A DNA stretch of 64,000 nucleotides from an uncultured Muribaculaceae bacterium (GCA_947628305.1 CANQZG010000003.1:186001-250000); one strand, 5' to 3'. Shown: positions 25,610 through 34,983, counted from the stretch's first letter. The notes: a model not told the origin generated them from the letters alone. Translations and numbers: made by a program.

Positions 25610-25921
25610 TTAGAGTGTGTTTACTTTTAACAGTTGAATTTTTATAGGCAGATTTCGAGGCATTTTCGAGTCCACGAGAGAGGAGTGTGGTGGGTCAAGC
25701 CCACACGCGAGCACTTGCGTGGTTGTATCGAGATACATGACGAGCGAGAGATTCGGAAATGACTGGAAGATGCCGTCAAGGAGTCCTCGATGCGGAGTCT
25801 TGGAATGATTTCGGCCCTTTGTCTCGGTCACGATGCCCGCATCGCTTCCTCGACTGCATGGCCGAAATCATTCCAAGACTCCGCATAAAAATTCTATCGG
25901 TTAAAAGTAAACACACTCTTA
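25610..25921. mobile_element. MITE-like inverted-repeat element, copy 1 (306 bp, TTA flanks)
   Basis: Terminal inverted repeats 25613-25631 (GAGTGTGTTTACTTTTAAC) and 25900-25918 are perfect over 19 bp. After a small mismatch loop they go on through GAATTTTTAT. The element is bounded by TTA on both sides (25610-25612 and 25919-25921), like a 3-bp target duplication. Inside is a second perfect inverted repeat of about 25 bp (25791-25815 with 25862-25886; GCGGAGTCTTGGAATGATTT half site). The left half has short hairpins, including GTATCGAGATAC. No transposase is coded. IS5/IS1031-group elements are known for TNA duplications and GAG-starting ends, so this is probably a non-autonomous derivative of that group (inference). 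Confidence 0.75.
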
Positions 25922-26004
25922 AAGGGGAGACACTCCCCAATCAAGCGATTTAACATAATGGCCATTATGGGCAAATCGTCACAATCTCTTTATAGGGTGC
26001 TGAT

Positions 26005-26036
26005 TTTGAATGATTAGATATTTTTTCGTAATTTTA
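26005..26036 (+). promoter_or_regulatory. promoter of the metal-efflux operon
   Basis: TTTG (26005-26008), a 20-bp spacer and TAATTTTA (26029-26036) match the Bacteroidetes consensus except for the last base. They lie 33 bp before the ATG at 26070. Confidence 0.55.
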
Positions 26037-26069
26037 CGCATCGATTTTTGGCGACATAATCATTAAAAG

Positions 26070-26519
26070 ATGCGTTTGTCTAATGTCATACATTATATAA
26101 TTGTGATAATTGTATCGGTCAGCTCCGTATTACAATTTCATCATCATGACTGTAATGGAGATATATTTATTCAGCTGCCTGTACACGCTCTCGATATCCC
26201 TATTGGAACTCCCGGCCATTCCATAATCCAATGTAAACATGAATCTCACAATGACAACTGTCATAATCATTCAAAACATTGCAACGAAGGCTGCGGAATG
26301 CATCTGAATGATTATGTTACCGAACGATTGACCTCGTTAGATGACAACCTGACGTCTGTCACCTTGAATAATATACTGTTTAACCTTGTAGATTTTTTAC
26401 AATTATCTGATATTGAGCTAAATTCAATTAAATTACCCTATCGCGTACAACGCGTGACGGAATACCACGGATTTAATCGGCTTTCGGGATTAAGAGCCCC
26501 CCCTTCAATGCACGCATAA
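26070..26519 (+). CDS. small His/Cys-rich exported protein heading a metal-efflux operon
   Basis: 149 residues. An N-terminal hydrophobic segment (VIHYIIVIIVSVSSVLQF) is probably a signal or anchor. FHHHDCNGD follows, then a dense cluster IQCKHESHNDNCHNHSKHCN with GCGMH after it, which should bind soft or borderline metals. The C-terminal half has no cluster. It resembles the DUF6769-type proteins found ahead of CzcCBA/Cus systems in Bacteroidetes; that assignment is from memory of family layout. A periplasmic metal sponge or chaperone passing ions to the RND pump is inferred. Confidence 0.7.
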   Translation: MRLSNVIHYIIVIIVSVSSVLQFHHHDCNGDIFIQLPVHALDIPIGTPGHSIIQCKHESHNDNCHNHSKHCNEGCGMHLNDYVTERLTSLDDNLTSVTLNNILFNLVDFLQLSDIELNSIKLPYRVQRVTEYHGFNRLSGLRAPPSMHA

Positions 26520-26523
26520 ACTA

Positions 26524-26556
26524 TTGTTTGATAATTAGAGATTAATTATCAAACAG
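26524..26556. promoter_or_regulatory. 12-13 bp inverted repeat between the His-rich gene and the adaptor gene
   Basis: GTTTGATAATTA (26526-26537) pairs perfectly with 26543-26554 around GAGAT. No T-run follows, so a simple terminator is unlikely. An operator, attenuator or mRNA-stability stem in the 145-bp gap is possible. Confidence 0.55.
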
Positions 26557-26664
26557 TTACATATAATTGAACGTTAATAATTCAATACTTGCTTTTTGAA
26601 TTCCAAGCACCTTATACTTTATATAATTAGGTATAAAAGTGTTACAATAAATTCTTAATCACCA

Positions 26665-27831
26665 ATGAAATATTACAGTAATATCATAATATTCAGCTTT
26701 TTAGCTGTTATGATTTCATGTTCTCAAAATAATCGGAATGAACATCAGGATGAACATGAGCATGCCGATGAAAAAGAACTTCACGAAGGACACGACAAAG
26801 GAGAACACGGAAATCACCATGGAGATGAAATCGAGCTTAGTCCTTGTGTCGCCGAACGTTTCGGAGTAAAGACAGACTCCATAATTCCCTCTGATTTTTC
26901 AGAGGTCATAAATGTATCGGGACAGATTGTACCCGCTTCCGGCGATATTTCGACAATATCAGCCACCACATCAGGGATAGTCACACTTGCGCCCGGAATC
27001 AACATCGGAAAAAGAATCGGCGCAGGCACAACAATCGCCTCAATATCAAGTAAAGGTGTATCAGGAGGTGATGCCGACAATGCCGCAAGGATTGCCCGTG
27101 ATGCCGCACGCCGGGAGTTAGACCGTATCACCCCACTATACAAAGACGGGATAGTCTCTGAAAAAGATTACAACATGGCACGACAGACCTATGACGCCGC
27201 CGTCGCCGCTTACAGTGCACCGGCGGCATCGGGAGTTGCATCATCCCGTACAGGAGGAGTTATAACCCAACTGTTGGCACAAAGCGGACAATATGTCGAG
27301 ACCGGAGCCCCTATAGCTGTCGTTTCGCAGAATACCCGACTTACTCTCAGGGCAGACTTACCTGAAAAATATTATAATATTCTTCCGACTATAATGTCTG
27401 CCAATTTTAAACCGACCTACAGTAACCGATATATATCAATGGAGGAGGTCGGCGGTAGATTGATGTCAACCCCATCGTCATCCACCACACAAGGCGGCTA
27501 TATCCCGGTTTATTTTACGTTTGAGAATAATGGGCAGGCTGTGCCGGGGGCATTCGCTGAAATCAGCCTGATTGGGAGCAGACGGCACGATGTCATCTCT
27601 TTGCCTGTAGAGTCTCTCATAGAACAACAAGGTGCATTCTATGTGTATGTAAAGGTTCACGACGGAGCATTTGAGAAACGGCGCGTCATCATAGGTGATA
27701 ATGACGGTCGGAAGGTCGAGATACGTTCAGGAGTAAATAAAGGGGATAATGTAGTGGTCGCCGGAGCACAGGTCGTAAGAATGGCCGAAAGTTCGGGTGC
27801 AGTCCCTGAAGGGCACTCTCATAATCATTAA
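26665..27831 (+). CDS. RND efflux periplasmic adaptor (CusB/CzcB-like) with His-rich N-terminus
   Basis: 388 residues, lipoprotein (MKYYSNIIIFSFLAVMISCS, lipobox Cys 19). Residues about 23-55 are rich in His and Glu/Asp (DEHEHADEKELHEGHDKGEH), a probable metal-collecting tail. The membrane-fusion fold follows: barrel-sandwich halves (SGIVTLAPGINIGKRIGAG and GGVITQLLAQSGQYVETGAP) around an alpha hairpin, then a beta-barrel domain ending VEIRSGVNKGDNVVVAGAQV. It links the inner-membrane pump to the TolC-type channel. The pump gene starts 16 bp later, behind a strong Shine-Dalgarno sequence. Confidence 0.92.
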   Translation: MKYYSNIIIFSFLAVMISCSQNNRNEHQDEHEHADEKELHEGHDKGEHGNHHGDEIELSPCVAERFGVKTDSIIPSDFSEVINVSGQIVPASGDISTISATTSGIVTLAPGINIGKRIGAGTTIASISSKGVSGGDADNAARIARDAARRELDRITPLYKDGIVSEKDYNMARQTYDAAVAAYSAPAASGVASSRTGGVITQLLAQSGQYVETGAPIAVVSQNTRLTLRADLPEKYYNILPTIMSANFKPTYSNRYISMEEVGGRLMSTPSSSTTQGGYIPVYFTFENNGQAVPGAFAEISLIGSRRHDVISLPVESLIEQQGAFYVYVKVHDGAFEKRRVIIGDNDGRKVEIRSGVNKGDNVVVAGAQVVRMAESSGAVPEGHSHNH

Positions 27832-27833
27832 AC

Positions 27834-27840
27834 GGGAGGA
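27834..27840 (+). promoter_or_regulatory. strong Shine-Dalgarno sequence before the pump gene
   Basis: GGGAGGA lies 7 nt before the ATG at 27848. Most genes in this window lack such a purine box, as is usual in Bacteroidetes, so this one may help set the level of the pump. Confidence 0.6.
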
Positions 27841-27847
27841 ATGAATC

Positions 27848-30800
27848 ATGCTTAACAAGATTATTCATTTCTCGTTATCCAACAGGATTGTCATCTTAAT
27901 CCTGACCGCATTCATCATGATAGCCGGGGTTATCGTGCTGATGCGTACTGAAGTCGATATTTTCCCAGACCTTAATGCCCCCACAGTCGTTGTCATGACC
28001 GAGGCCAACGGTCTTGCTCCGGAAGAAGTGGAAAAACTCGTCTCCTACCCTATCGAGACAGCCGTGAACGGCGCGACCGGGGTTAGACGAGTAAGGTCAT
28101 CGTCAGCGACCGGCTTTTCAGTCGTATGGGTCGAATTTGACTGGGACACAAATGTATATGAGGCGCGTACAATCGTTTCAGAAAAATTAGCGACAGTCGC
28201 AGATAAATTCCCACAGGGCGTCGGTGTCCCCACTTTGGGTCCACAATCCTCGATTCTCGGTGAGATTTTCATCATCGGTCTGACTTCTGACAGTGTGTCA
28301 CAAACTGACCTACGAACCATCGCCGACCGAATGATACGGCCACGATTACTTGCCTTGGGCGGTGTGTCACAGGTCTCTGTCATCGGTGGGGACATCAAGG
28401 AATACCAGATACAGCTGCGCCCCGAAAACATGCGTCATCTTGGTGTGTCGCTGAACGAAACCATGGACGCGCTTGAAGGAATCAATGATAACACTTCAGG
28501 AGGCGTGTTATATGAGTACGGGAACGAATACCTGATAAAAGGTGATGTAAATACATCCGATATCAATGACATCGGAAATACTGTGATTAGGAGTGATGAC
28601 AACGGGACTGTACTATTGTCGGACATCGCTGACATAAAAATAGCCGGTAAATCTCCTAAGATAGGTGTAGCGACAGTCAAAGCCAAACCTGCAGTATTGC
28701 TCACTGTCACAAAACAACCTAACGTAGGCTCTATCGACCTCACGGAGCGCATCGAGGAAAGCCTTGAAGGCATACGTCATAATATTCCCTCAAATATCAA
28801 TATCTCGACCGATATATTCAGGCAAAGCGATTTTATCAGTAATTCGATTTCCAACTTACAGATGTCATTGCTTGAGGGTTCACTGTTTGTCATAGTCGTA
28901 TTGTTCTTTTTCCTGATGAACCTTCGCACCACTATTGTTTCTGTGATTGCGTTGCCGTTATCGATAATAGTCACAGTGTTGGTGCTGAATTTCATGGGCC
29001 TTTCAATCAACACGATGACCCTCGGAGGTATAGCAATCGCTATAGGCTCGCTTGTAGATGATGCGATAGTCGATGTCGAAAATGTTTATAAACGTCTGCG
29101 TCAGAACCGGGCATTGCCGCCTGAAAAACGAAGGAAAGTGATAGACGTGGTGTTCGAAGCCTCGCGTGAGGTGAGAATGCCTATATTTAACTCGTCATTG
29201 ATTATTATCGCAAGTTTCCTTCCGCTGTTCTTCCTTAGCGGGTTCGAAGGCCGCATGCTGATACCATTGGGCGTGGCATTTATTGTGGCACTGCTTGCCT
29301 CAACCATTGTAGCTCTCACCATCACCCCTGTATTGTGCAGTTATTTATTAGGGTCTGCATCCTCGATGAAGGAGTCCTCCCATGAACCTTGGTTATCTCG
29401 TCATTTACGTGGATTATATAAAAAGGCATTGAATAAAAGTTTGGGGAACATAAGGGTTATTCTTTATGGGACTGCCCTATTGTTCATTATTGCCCTGGTC
29501 ATGTTCTTTACTCTTGGTCGTAGTTTTCTGCCCGGATTCAATGAAGGCTCGTTTACCATCAATGTCAGTGCATTGCCGGGTATATCTCTTGAACAGAGTG
29601 ACAACATAGGGCGACAGGCTGAGAAGATAATCATGTCGGTTCCTGAAATACGCACTGTAGCGCGAAAGACCGGGCGTGCCGAGCTTGACGAGCACTCCCT
29701 TGGGGTTAATGTTTCTGAAATCGAGGCCCCATACGTGCTTGATAAAGGCCGTTCACGCGAAGAAGTACTACGTGACCTCAGAACCAAACTCTCTGAAATC
29801 CCGGGCGTGAATATCGAAATAGGTCAACCTATCTCCCACCGCATCGATGCCATGCTTTCAGGTAGCGAGTCACAGATTTCGGTAAAACTGTTCGGCGAAG
29901 ACCTTGACAAACTCTATACTATCGGGAATAAGATAAAACAGAAGATGCAGGGCATCGACGGTATCGTGGATGTAAATATAGAGCAACAGATTGGGCGACC
30001 ACAACTCGACATAAGGCCTAAGCGCATGATGTTGGCTAAACATGGCATTACTATCGGAGATTTCACTCAATTCGTGGAGGTCACCTTGGGTGGGAAGGTT
30101 GTATCGACAGTTTATGAAGATGGATTTCCATACGACCTTACCGTCAAACTCGAGAATAACCGCCGTGACACACGCAACGAAATCGCTGACCTGATGATTG
30201 ATACCCGCAACGGTAAAATACCGTTATCTGACATTGCCGACATTGTATCGACAACGGGACCCAATACAATCAACCGTGAAAACGTCAGCCGTCGCATCAT
30301 AATCTCAGCCAATACTGATGGCCGGGATTTGAGAGGCGCGGTAAATGAGATAAAAGAGACAATCGAAACTGACGTATCTTTACCCGAAAATTATTATGTC
30401 GCGTTTGGAGACCAGTATGAAAGTGAAGCTCGCGCCACCAGGACTCTTGCTTTAACGACACTGGGCGCATTCGTAATCATTTTCATGCTTCTGTACAGCG
30501 AATTCCGAAATATCGGGCAATCATTAATCATCCTGCTCAATATGCCTCTCGCCATGATAGGTGGGGTATTCATGTTGAAAGTGACATCAGGTGAAATGAA
30601 CATTCCCGCTATAATCGGGTTCATTTCATTACTCGGCATCTCCACACGAAACGGGATGTTGCTAATGACCCGCTACAATAAATTGAAAAATGAACATATC
30701 GGACTTCTGAAGCGTGTTATCTCCGGGTCGGTTGACCGTCTTAACCCTATCCTGATGACCGCATTGACATCAGCTCTGGCACTGATTCCTCTCGCTCTAC

Positions 30801-30937
30801 GTGGCAGCGAACCCGGAAATGAGATACAATCTCCTCTTGCTATAGTTATTCTTGGCGGACTGATATCATCAACAACGCTAAACATTTTCATTGTTCCCCT
30901 TGTATATTATCTTACAAATAAAAAATCGGATAAATGA
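27848..30937 (+). CDS. heavy-metal efflux RND pump (CusA/CzcA family)
   Basis: 1029 residues, 12 membrane helices in the RND 1+5/1+5 plan, with two large periplasmic loops. FFPDLNAPTVVVMTEANGL-type text follows the first helix. TM4 holds AIGSLVDDAIVDVENVYKRL with the paired acidic residues of the proton relay, and the C-terminal repeat ends in SALALIPLALRGSEPGNEIQ. It exports divalent or monovalent heavy metals from periplasm or cytosol through the adaptor and the TolC partner. The exact ion (Cu, Zn, Co, Ni) cannot be read. The VDD form of TM4 differs from the FGMIVDG form of classical CzcA. The outer-membrane channel gene overlaps its stop by 4 bp. Confidence 0.93.
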   Translation: MLNKIIHFSLSNRIVILILTAFIMIAGVIVLMRTEVDIFPDLNAPTVVVMTEANGLAPEEVEKLVSYPIETAVNGATGVRRVRSSSATGFSVVWVEFDWDTNVYEARTIVSEKLATVADKFPQGVGVPTLGPQSSILGEIFIIGLTSDSVSQTDLRTIADRMIRPRLLALGGVSQVSVIGGDIKEYQIQLRPENMRHLGVSLNETMDALEGINDNTSGGVLYEYGNEYLIKGDVNTSDINDIGNTVIRSDDNGTVLLSDIADIKIAGKSPKIGVATVKAKPAVLLTVTKQPNVGSIDLTERIEESLEGIRHNIPSNINISTDIFRQSDFISNSISNLQMSLLEGSLFVIVVLFFFLMNLRTTIVSVIALPLSIIVTVLVLNFMGLSINTMTLGGIAIAIGSLVDDAIVDVENVYKRLRQNRALPPEKRRKVIDVVFEASREVRMPIFNSSLIIIASFLPLFFLSGFEGRMLIPLGVAFIVALLASTIVALTITPVLCSYLLGSASSMKESSHEPWLSRHLRGLYKKALNKSLGNIRVILYGTALLFIIALVMFFTLGRSFLPGFNEGSFTINVSALPGISLEQSDNIGRQAEKIIMSVPEIRTVARKTGRAELDEHSLGVNVSEIEAPYVLDKGRSREEVLRDLRTKLSEIPGVNIEIGQPISHRIDAMLSGSESQISVKLFGEDLDKLYTIGNKIKQKMQGIDGIVDVNIEQQIGRPQLDIRPKRMMLAKHGITIGDFTQFVEVTLGGKVVSTVYEDGFPYDLTVKLENNRRDTRNEIADLMIDTRNGKIPLSDIADIVSTTGPNTINRENVSRRIIISANTDGRDLRGAVNEIKETIETDVSLPENYYVAFGDQYESEARATRTLALTTLGAFVIIFMLLYSEFRNIGQSLIILLNMPLAMIGGVFMLKVTSGEMNIPAIIGFISLLGISTRNGMLLMTRYNKLKNEHIGLLKRVISGSVDRLNPILMTALTSALALIPLALRGSEPGNEIQSPLAIVILGGLISSTTLNIFIVPLVYYLTNKKSDK

Positions 30938-32112
30938 AGAAAATAATCCATTCAATTGCAATAATGTATTTCATCGGTGTCGGTTATTCCTATGCCGGTG
31001 TATTCGACAATATAGTGGATAGGATTGTGTCAAACAACCCTGATGTTGAATCGGCGATGGCAAATGCACGCGCCGAGACTTCGTCACTTGCATCGGAAAA
31101 CAACCTCTCTGACCCGGAAATAGAGGGAGACTACCTGATAGGGCCATCTTCAGCCAACAACCGTTGGGGAGTGTCTATCTCGCAGTCTTTTGATTGGCCG
31201 GGAGTCTATAAAGCCCGGTCTAAGGCAAATGCAACAGCGTCCAATGCCTATAACCTGATGGCCGCGTCAACACGTCTTGAAAAACGGTTTGAGATAACGA
31301 ACAGTCTTATTGATTATGTGAATGAGGCAAAGAATATAAAACTATTGGAAGAAGTCTTGCACAACCTCGACACATTATATAAATCATACGAGAAAGGATA
31401 TTCCCATGGTGAATTCACCATCTTGGATGTCAACACATTAAAGATAGAGCGCGTAAGGGTGATTGGTCAGCTTCGGCAATGGAACTCAAGACATGAGGAT
31501 ACCATGCGCTCGCTCTCAATGCTCAATGGCGGGAATGATTGTGCACCTCTTGTAAAAGAATTGGACGAATATCCGATTGTCAGGTTAAAGGACCTGGAAT
31601 ATTACCTAAGTTCTGTTGAGAAAGACCCGTTGATAAAATCTAATTCAGAGATGACAAATTATTCCAATGACATGGCACGTGTTGCTTCATTAAGCAAATA
31701 TCCCGGATTTTCAATCGGATATACCCACAATTATGAAGAAGGGATGCATTTCAACGGGGTCACTGTCGGTATGACAATCCCTGTCTTTTCACAGAGACAC
31801 AAGGTACAGGCCGCGAAAGACCGTACCTTGGCATACGAGACCGCCAACATGGCCTATCGCGTAAACCGCACATCCAAGGTCGCGGCCGCATATTCCCGTG
31901 TGAACAGCCTGAACGAAGACATCTCCTTGCTCGGGCCTATATTCGAGACCACCGATAACATGACAATCCTGAAAAAATCACTTGACGGAGGCCAGATTTC
32001 AATCCTCTCCTATATCGAAGGAATGAATTATTTTCTTCTCGCCCGACAGGACTATCTTGATTTGCAGTATCGGTACAACATCGCGGTAGCGGAACTGACA
32101 CGTTATGACTGA
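30934..32112 (+). CDS. TolC-family outer-membrane efflux channel (CusC/CzcC-like)
   Basis: 392 residues. Signal peptide MKKIIHSIAIMYFIGVGYSY is followed by two OEP repeats rich in long helices. Examples are IVSNNPDVESAMANARAETS with NRWGVSISQSFDWPG in the first repeat, and YPGFSIGYTHNYEEGMHFNG with VGMTIPVFSQRHKVQAAKDR in the second. It forms the outer-membrane exit for the pump. The start codon overlaps the pump gene by 4 bp (ATGA), so adaptor, pump and channel form one operon with the upstream His-rich protein. Confidence 0.9.
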   Translation: MKKIIHSIAIMYFIGVGYSYAGVFDNIVDRIVSNNPDVESAMANARAETSSLASENNLSDPEIEGDYLIGPSSANNRWGVSISQSFDWPGVYKARSKANATASNAYNLMAASTRLEKRFEITNSLIDYVNEAKNIKLLEEVLHNLDTLYKSYEKGYSHGEFTILDVNTLKIERVRVIGQLRQWNSRHEDTMRSLSMLNGGNDCAPLVKELDEYPIVRLKDLEYYLSSVEKDPLIKSNSEMTNYSNDMARVASLSKYPGFSIGYTHNYEEGMHFNGVTVGMTIPVFSQRHKVQAAKDRTLAYETANMAYRVNRTSKVAAAYSRVNSLNEDISLLGPIFETTDNMTILKKSLDGGQISILSYIEGMNYFLLARQDYLDLQYRYNIAVAELTRYD

Positions 32113-32141
32113 AACAGATTCCTTGAGAATGTTAAACATCG

Positions 32142-32183
32142 CGAATCCCGCACCCATGATTGAACCTTTGGATGCGGGATTCG
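32142..32183 (+). terminator. hairpin at the end of the metal-efflux operon
   Basis: CGAATCCCGCA (32142-32152) pairs with TGCGGGATTCG (32173-32183) around a 20-nt loop, followed by the T-rich TTATCTTATT. It lies 30 bp after the channel gene and 38 bp before the superoxide dismutase gene. An attenuator role for that gene is an alternative. Confidence 0.6.
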
Positions 32184-32220
32184 TTATCTTATTAGATAAT
32201 CACTTAAAACTTTTAGAACA

Positions 32221-32796
32221 ATGATATACACCCAACCTGAATTACCCTATGCAAAAGATGCGCTCCAACCGGCCATCTCCCAGATGACTGTAGATTACCA
32301 CTATGGCAAACATGAGAAAGCCTATATTGCAAATCTAAATAAGCTCATTGAAGGGACAGAATATGCCGACATGGAGTTGGAAGACATCATCCGCGAATCC
32401 AAGGGCGCGTTATTCAACAACGCCTCACAAGCCTGGAATCACATCTTCTATTTCTTTTCATTCTCGCCTGACGGAGGCGGTGAACCTCAAGGAGAATTAA
32501 AGAAGGCAATAGACAGTCAATTTGGTTCTTTCGAAGATTTTAAGAAAGCATTTGTCCAGGCCGGAGCCTCAATATTCGGGTCCGGATGGGTATGGTTGTC
32601 AAAGGACACCGACGGCCGGCTGTTTATAACCCAAGAATCGAACGCCGGTAATCCATTGACAGCCGGTCTAACCCCGATACTGACGTTTGATGTATGGGAG
32701 CATGCCTATTATCTTGATTACCAGAATCGCAGGGCCGATGCTCTCGAAAAGTTATGGGACATCATTGATTGGGATGTCGTCAGCAGCCGTTATTGA
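32221..32796 (+). CDS. sodB: Fe/Mn superoxide dismutase
   Basis: 191 residues, cytosolic. Converts superoxide to H2O2 and O2. Metal ligands are H27 (DYHYGKH), H74 (AWNHIFYFF), D157 and H161 (FDVWEHAYY). The helical N-terminal and alpha/beta C-terminal domains are both complete. The sequence (FNNASQAWNHIFYFFSF, then SGWVWLSKD) is nearest the iron or cambialistic Bacteroides type, so the metal may depend on supply. A terminator follows at 32855. Confidence 0.95.
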   Translation: MIYTQPELPYAKDALQPAISQMTVDYHYGKHEKAYIANLNKLIEGTEYADMELEDIIRESKGALFNNASQAWNHIFYFFSFSPDGGGEPQGELKKAIDSQFGSFEDFKKAFVQAGASIFGSGWVWLSKDTDGRLFITQESNAGNPLTAGLTPILTFDVWEHAYYLDYQNRRADALEKLWDIIDWDVVSSRY

Positions 32797-32854
32797 ACGA
32801 AAATGATAGCAATAGCAACTATAGCACTTAATGTAAGCATAATGTGATGAATGG

Positions 32855-32890
32855 AAAGAGAGGCGCTTGTGAAAGTCCCTCTCTTTTTTT
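32855..32890 (+). terminator. rho-independent terminator after sodB
   Basis: AAAGAGAGG (32855-32863) pairs with CCTCTCTTT (32878-32886) and runs into seven or more Ts. Confidence 0.85.
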
Positions 32891-32917
32891 GTATGCCACT
32901 GAAAAATTATAAATTTG
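32888..32917 (+). promoter_or_regulatory. promoter of the DUF4954 gene
   Basis: TTTG (32888-32891), an 18-bp spacer and TAAATTTG (32910-32917), 36 bp before the ATG at 32954. The -33 box overlaps the T-run of the sodB terminator. Confidence 0.6.
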
Positions 32918-32953
32918 CATGGATTTTACATGAAATAAGCACATTATTATATT

Positions 32954-34936
32954 ATGAGAAAATTGCATGATGCTGAAATTGTCGCCTTAAAGAATAACGG
33001 ATGTATGGCAGACAATTGGTCGGATATATACGTGAAAGAACCTTTCAACCCTGACTGTTATCGAAATGTGACATTTTCAGGGCGGATTGAATTGGGCGTA
33101 ACCCTCAATCCGTTCAATCTTGACGGCGGAATAACTATAATGCCCGGCATATACGATGCACGATTGCATAACGTGACCATAGGCGATAATGTATATATCA
33201 ATAAAATCTCAAATTATATATCCAACTATAACATCTCTGATTGCTGCTTCATAGAGAATGTGAACCGGATGATAACCAATCCGGGGGCGACATTCGGCAT
33301 CGGGACAAAAGTTTCAGTCCTTAATGAAACAGGTGGGCGTGAAGTCTCCATTTATGAACAGATGTCAGGTCATACCGCCTATATGATGGCGATGTACCGT
33401 CACAACCCCAGACTGACTGAACGTCTTTTAGAAATGGTTGACCGCCACGTCGAGGAAGTACGCTCTGACCGTGGTAATATCGGGAAACATGCAGTAATCA
33501 TGAACAGTGGTGTCATCACCGATGTAAATGTCGGTGCATATACACACATCGAAGGTGCGACACATCTGAACAACGGGACTACTTCATCGTCAATTAAAGA
33601 CCCGGTTCATATCGGGGATAACGTGATGGCTGATGATTTTATTCTGACTTCAGGTGCTCATGTTGAAGATGGCGTTGTATTGAGAAATGTATTTGTGGGT
33701 CAGAGCACCCATCTGTCACATCTGTTTTCGGCTCACGATTCATTGTTCTTTGCCAATTGTTCCTGTGAAAATGGTGAGGCCTGTGCCATTTTTGCCGGGC
33801 CTTACACAGTGACTATGCACAAGTCCAGTCTGTTGATAGCCGGAATGTTCTCGTTTCTCAACGCCGGCTCCGGGTCTAATCAGAGCAATCACATGTATAA
33901 GCTCGGCCCTATACATCAGGGAATTGTCGAACGTGGCTCAAAAACCACGAGCGACTCCTACATCCTCTGGCCCGCCAAGATTGGTGCGTTCTCCCTTGTA
34001 ATGGGACGGCATGTATGTCATCCCGACACGTCACTCCTACCCTTTTCCTATCTCATTGAAAAGAAAAACCGCACCTATCTTGTTCCGGGTGTCAACCTTA
34101 AAAGTGTCGGTTCTATAAGGGATGCAAAGAAGTGGCCTACTCGAGACAGACGAAAGGACGATAATCTACTCGACCAGATTAATTTCAATCTGCTTAGTCC
34201 ATATACAATATCCAAAATGATGGAGGGGTGTCGATTGCTTGATTCCATAGAAGAAGTATCGGGAATCACGGCTGACCGATACACCTACCAGTCTATGACG
34301 ATTGAAGCGAGGGCATTGCAGAAAGGTCGTCGATATTACAACATGGCGATTGATAAATTCATGGGTAATTCGATTATAAAACGCCTTGAAGACATCGGGT
34401 TTAAGACACCGTCTGATATCACGGAGCGTTTACAACCCACCCATCGTTGTGGATGTGGTGAATGGCTCGATTTAAGCGGTTTAATCGCTCCTAAAAGCGA
34501 AATATCAGCATTAATAAAGGATATTATCGAATATCGTGTAAATACCCCGGCCCAAGTCGAGGAACGATTCCGAATACTACATTCCGAATACTATGATATG
34601 GAATGGACATGGGTGGTCGAAAACTTCAAGTCTTGGTGGGGGAAAGGTATTGAGGATGTCACGCCTGACGACATTGTGTCAATAGTCAGGAGATGGCTTG
34701 ACAGTGTGGTTACACTTGACCAGATGCTCTATGATGACGCACGCAAGGAATTCTCTCTTGTAAGCAAGACGGGATTCGGTGTAGACGGAAGTGGCGACCG
34801 ACGTCAGGCCGATTTTGAACAGGTGCGCGGAGTGTTTGAAAGCGACCCGTTTGTGACAATGGTGATTGAGCATATTGAGTCGAAGACTGCTCTGGGTAAC
34901 GACCTCATCGAAAGGATAAACCGTATTCCATCATAA
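32954..34936 (+). CDS. DUF4954 family protein (left-handed beta-helix, nucleotidyl/acyltransferase-like)
   Basis: 660 residues, cytosolic. The N-terminal half shows hexapeptide-type repeats of a left-handed beta helix (IYDARLHNVTIGDNVYINKI, DPVHIGDNVMADDFILTSGA, HVEDGVVLRNVFVGQ). The middle holds a conserved block (AGPYTVTMHKSSLLIAGMFS, then SGSNQSNHMYKLGPIHQGIV). The C-terminal 250 residues are mainly helical. DUF4954 is widespread in Bacteroidetes and some spirochaetes. Its fold is like UDP-sugar acyltransferases, but no substrate is established and none can be read here. Confidence 0.85.
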   Translation: MRKLHDAEIVALKNNGCMADNWSDIYVKEPFNPDCYRNVTFSGRIELGVTLNPFNLDGGITIMPGIYDARLHNVTIGDNVYINKISNYISNYNISDCCFIENVNRMITNPGATFGIGTKVSVLNETGGREVSIYEQMSGHTAYMMAMYRHNPRLTERLLEMVDRHVEEVRSDRGNIGKHAVIMNSGVITDVNVGAYTHIEGATHLNNGTTSSSIKDPVHIGDNVMADDFILTSGAHVEDGVVLRNVFVGQSTHLSHLFSAHDSLFFANCSCENGEACAIFAGPYTVTMHKSSLLIAGMFSFLNAGSGSNQSNHMYKLGPIHQGIVERGSKTTSDSYILWPAKIGAFSLVMGRHVCHPDTSLLPFSYLIEKKNRTYLVPGVNLKSVGSIRDAKKWPTRDRRKDDNLLDQINFNLLSPYTISKMMEGCRLLDSIEEVSGITADRYTYQSMTIEARALQKGRRYYNMAIDKFMGNSIIKRLEDIGFKTPSDITERLQPTHRCGCGEWLDLSGLIAPKSEISALIKDIIEYRVNTPAQVEERFRILHSEYYDMEWTWVVENFKSWWGKGIEDVTPDDIVSIVRRWLDSVVTLDQMLYDDARKEFSLVSKTGFGVDGSGDRRQADFEQVRGVFESDPFVTMVIEHIESKTALGNDLIERINRIPS

Positions 34937-34946
34937 CCGATTATAA

Positions 34947-34978
34947 TTTGTGGGATATTTTCCTTTTTTGTAATTTTG
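34947..34978 (+). promoter_or_regulatory. perfect consensus promoter upstream of lgt
   Basis: TTTG (34947-34950), exactly 20 bp, and TAATTTTG (34971-34978). The expected start point falls at the left end of the inverted-repeat element that fills the next 200 bp. Confidence 0.75.
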
Positions 34979-34983
34979 TCATC

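Noticed and set aside
25610-25831. A minus-strand reading of 73 codons inside copy 1 (ending NLPIKIQLLKVNTL) and a similar one of 60 codons in copy 2
   Set aside because: The similarity comes from the inverted-repeat ends and shared element sequence; the frames differ in the middle and the peptides show no coherent fold.
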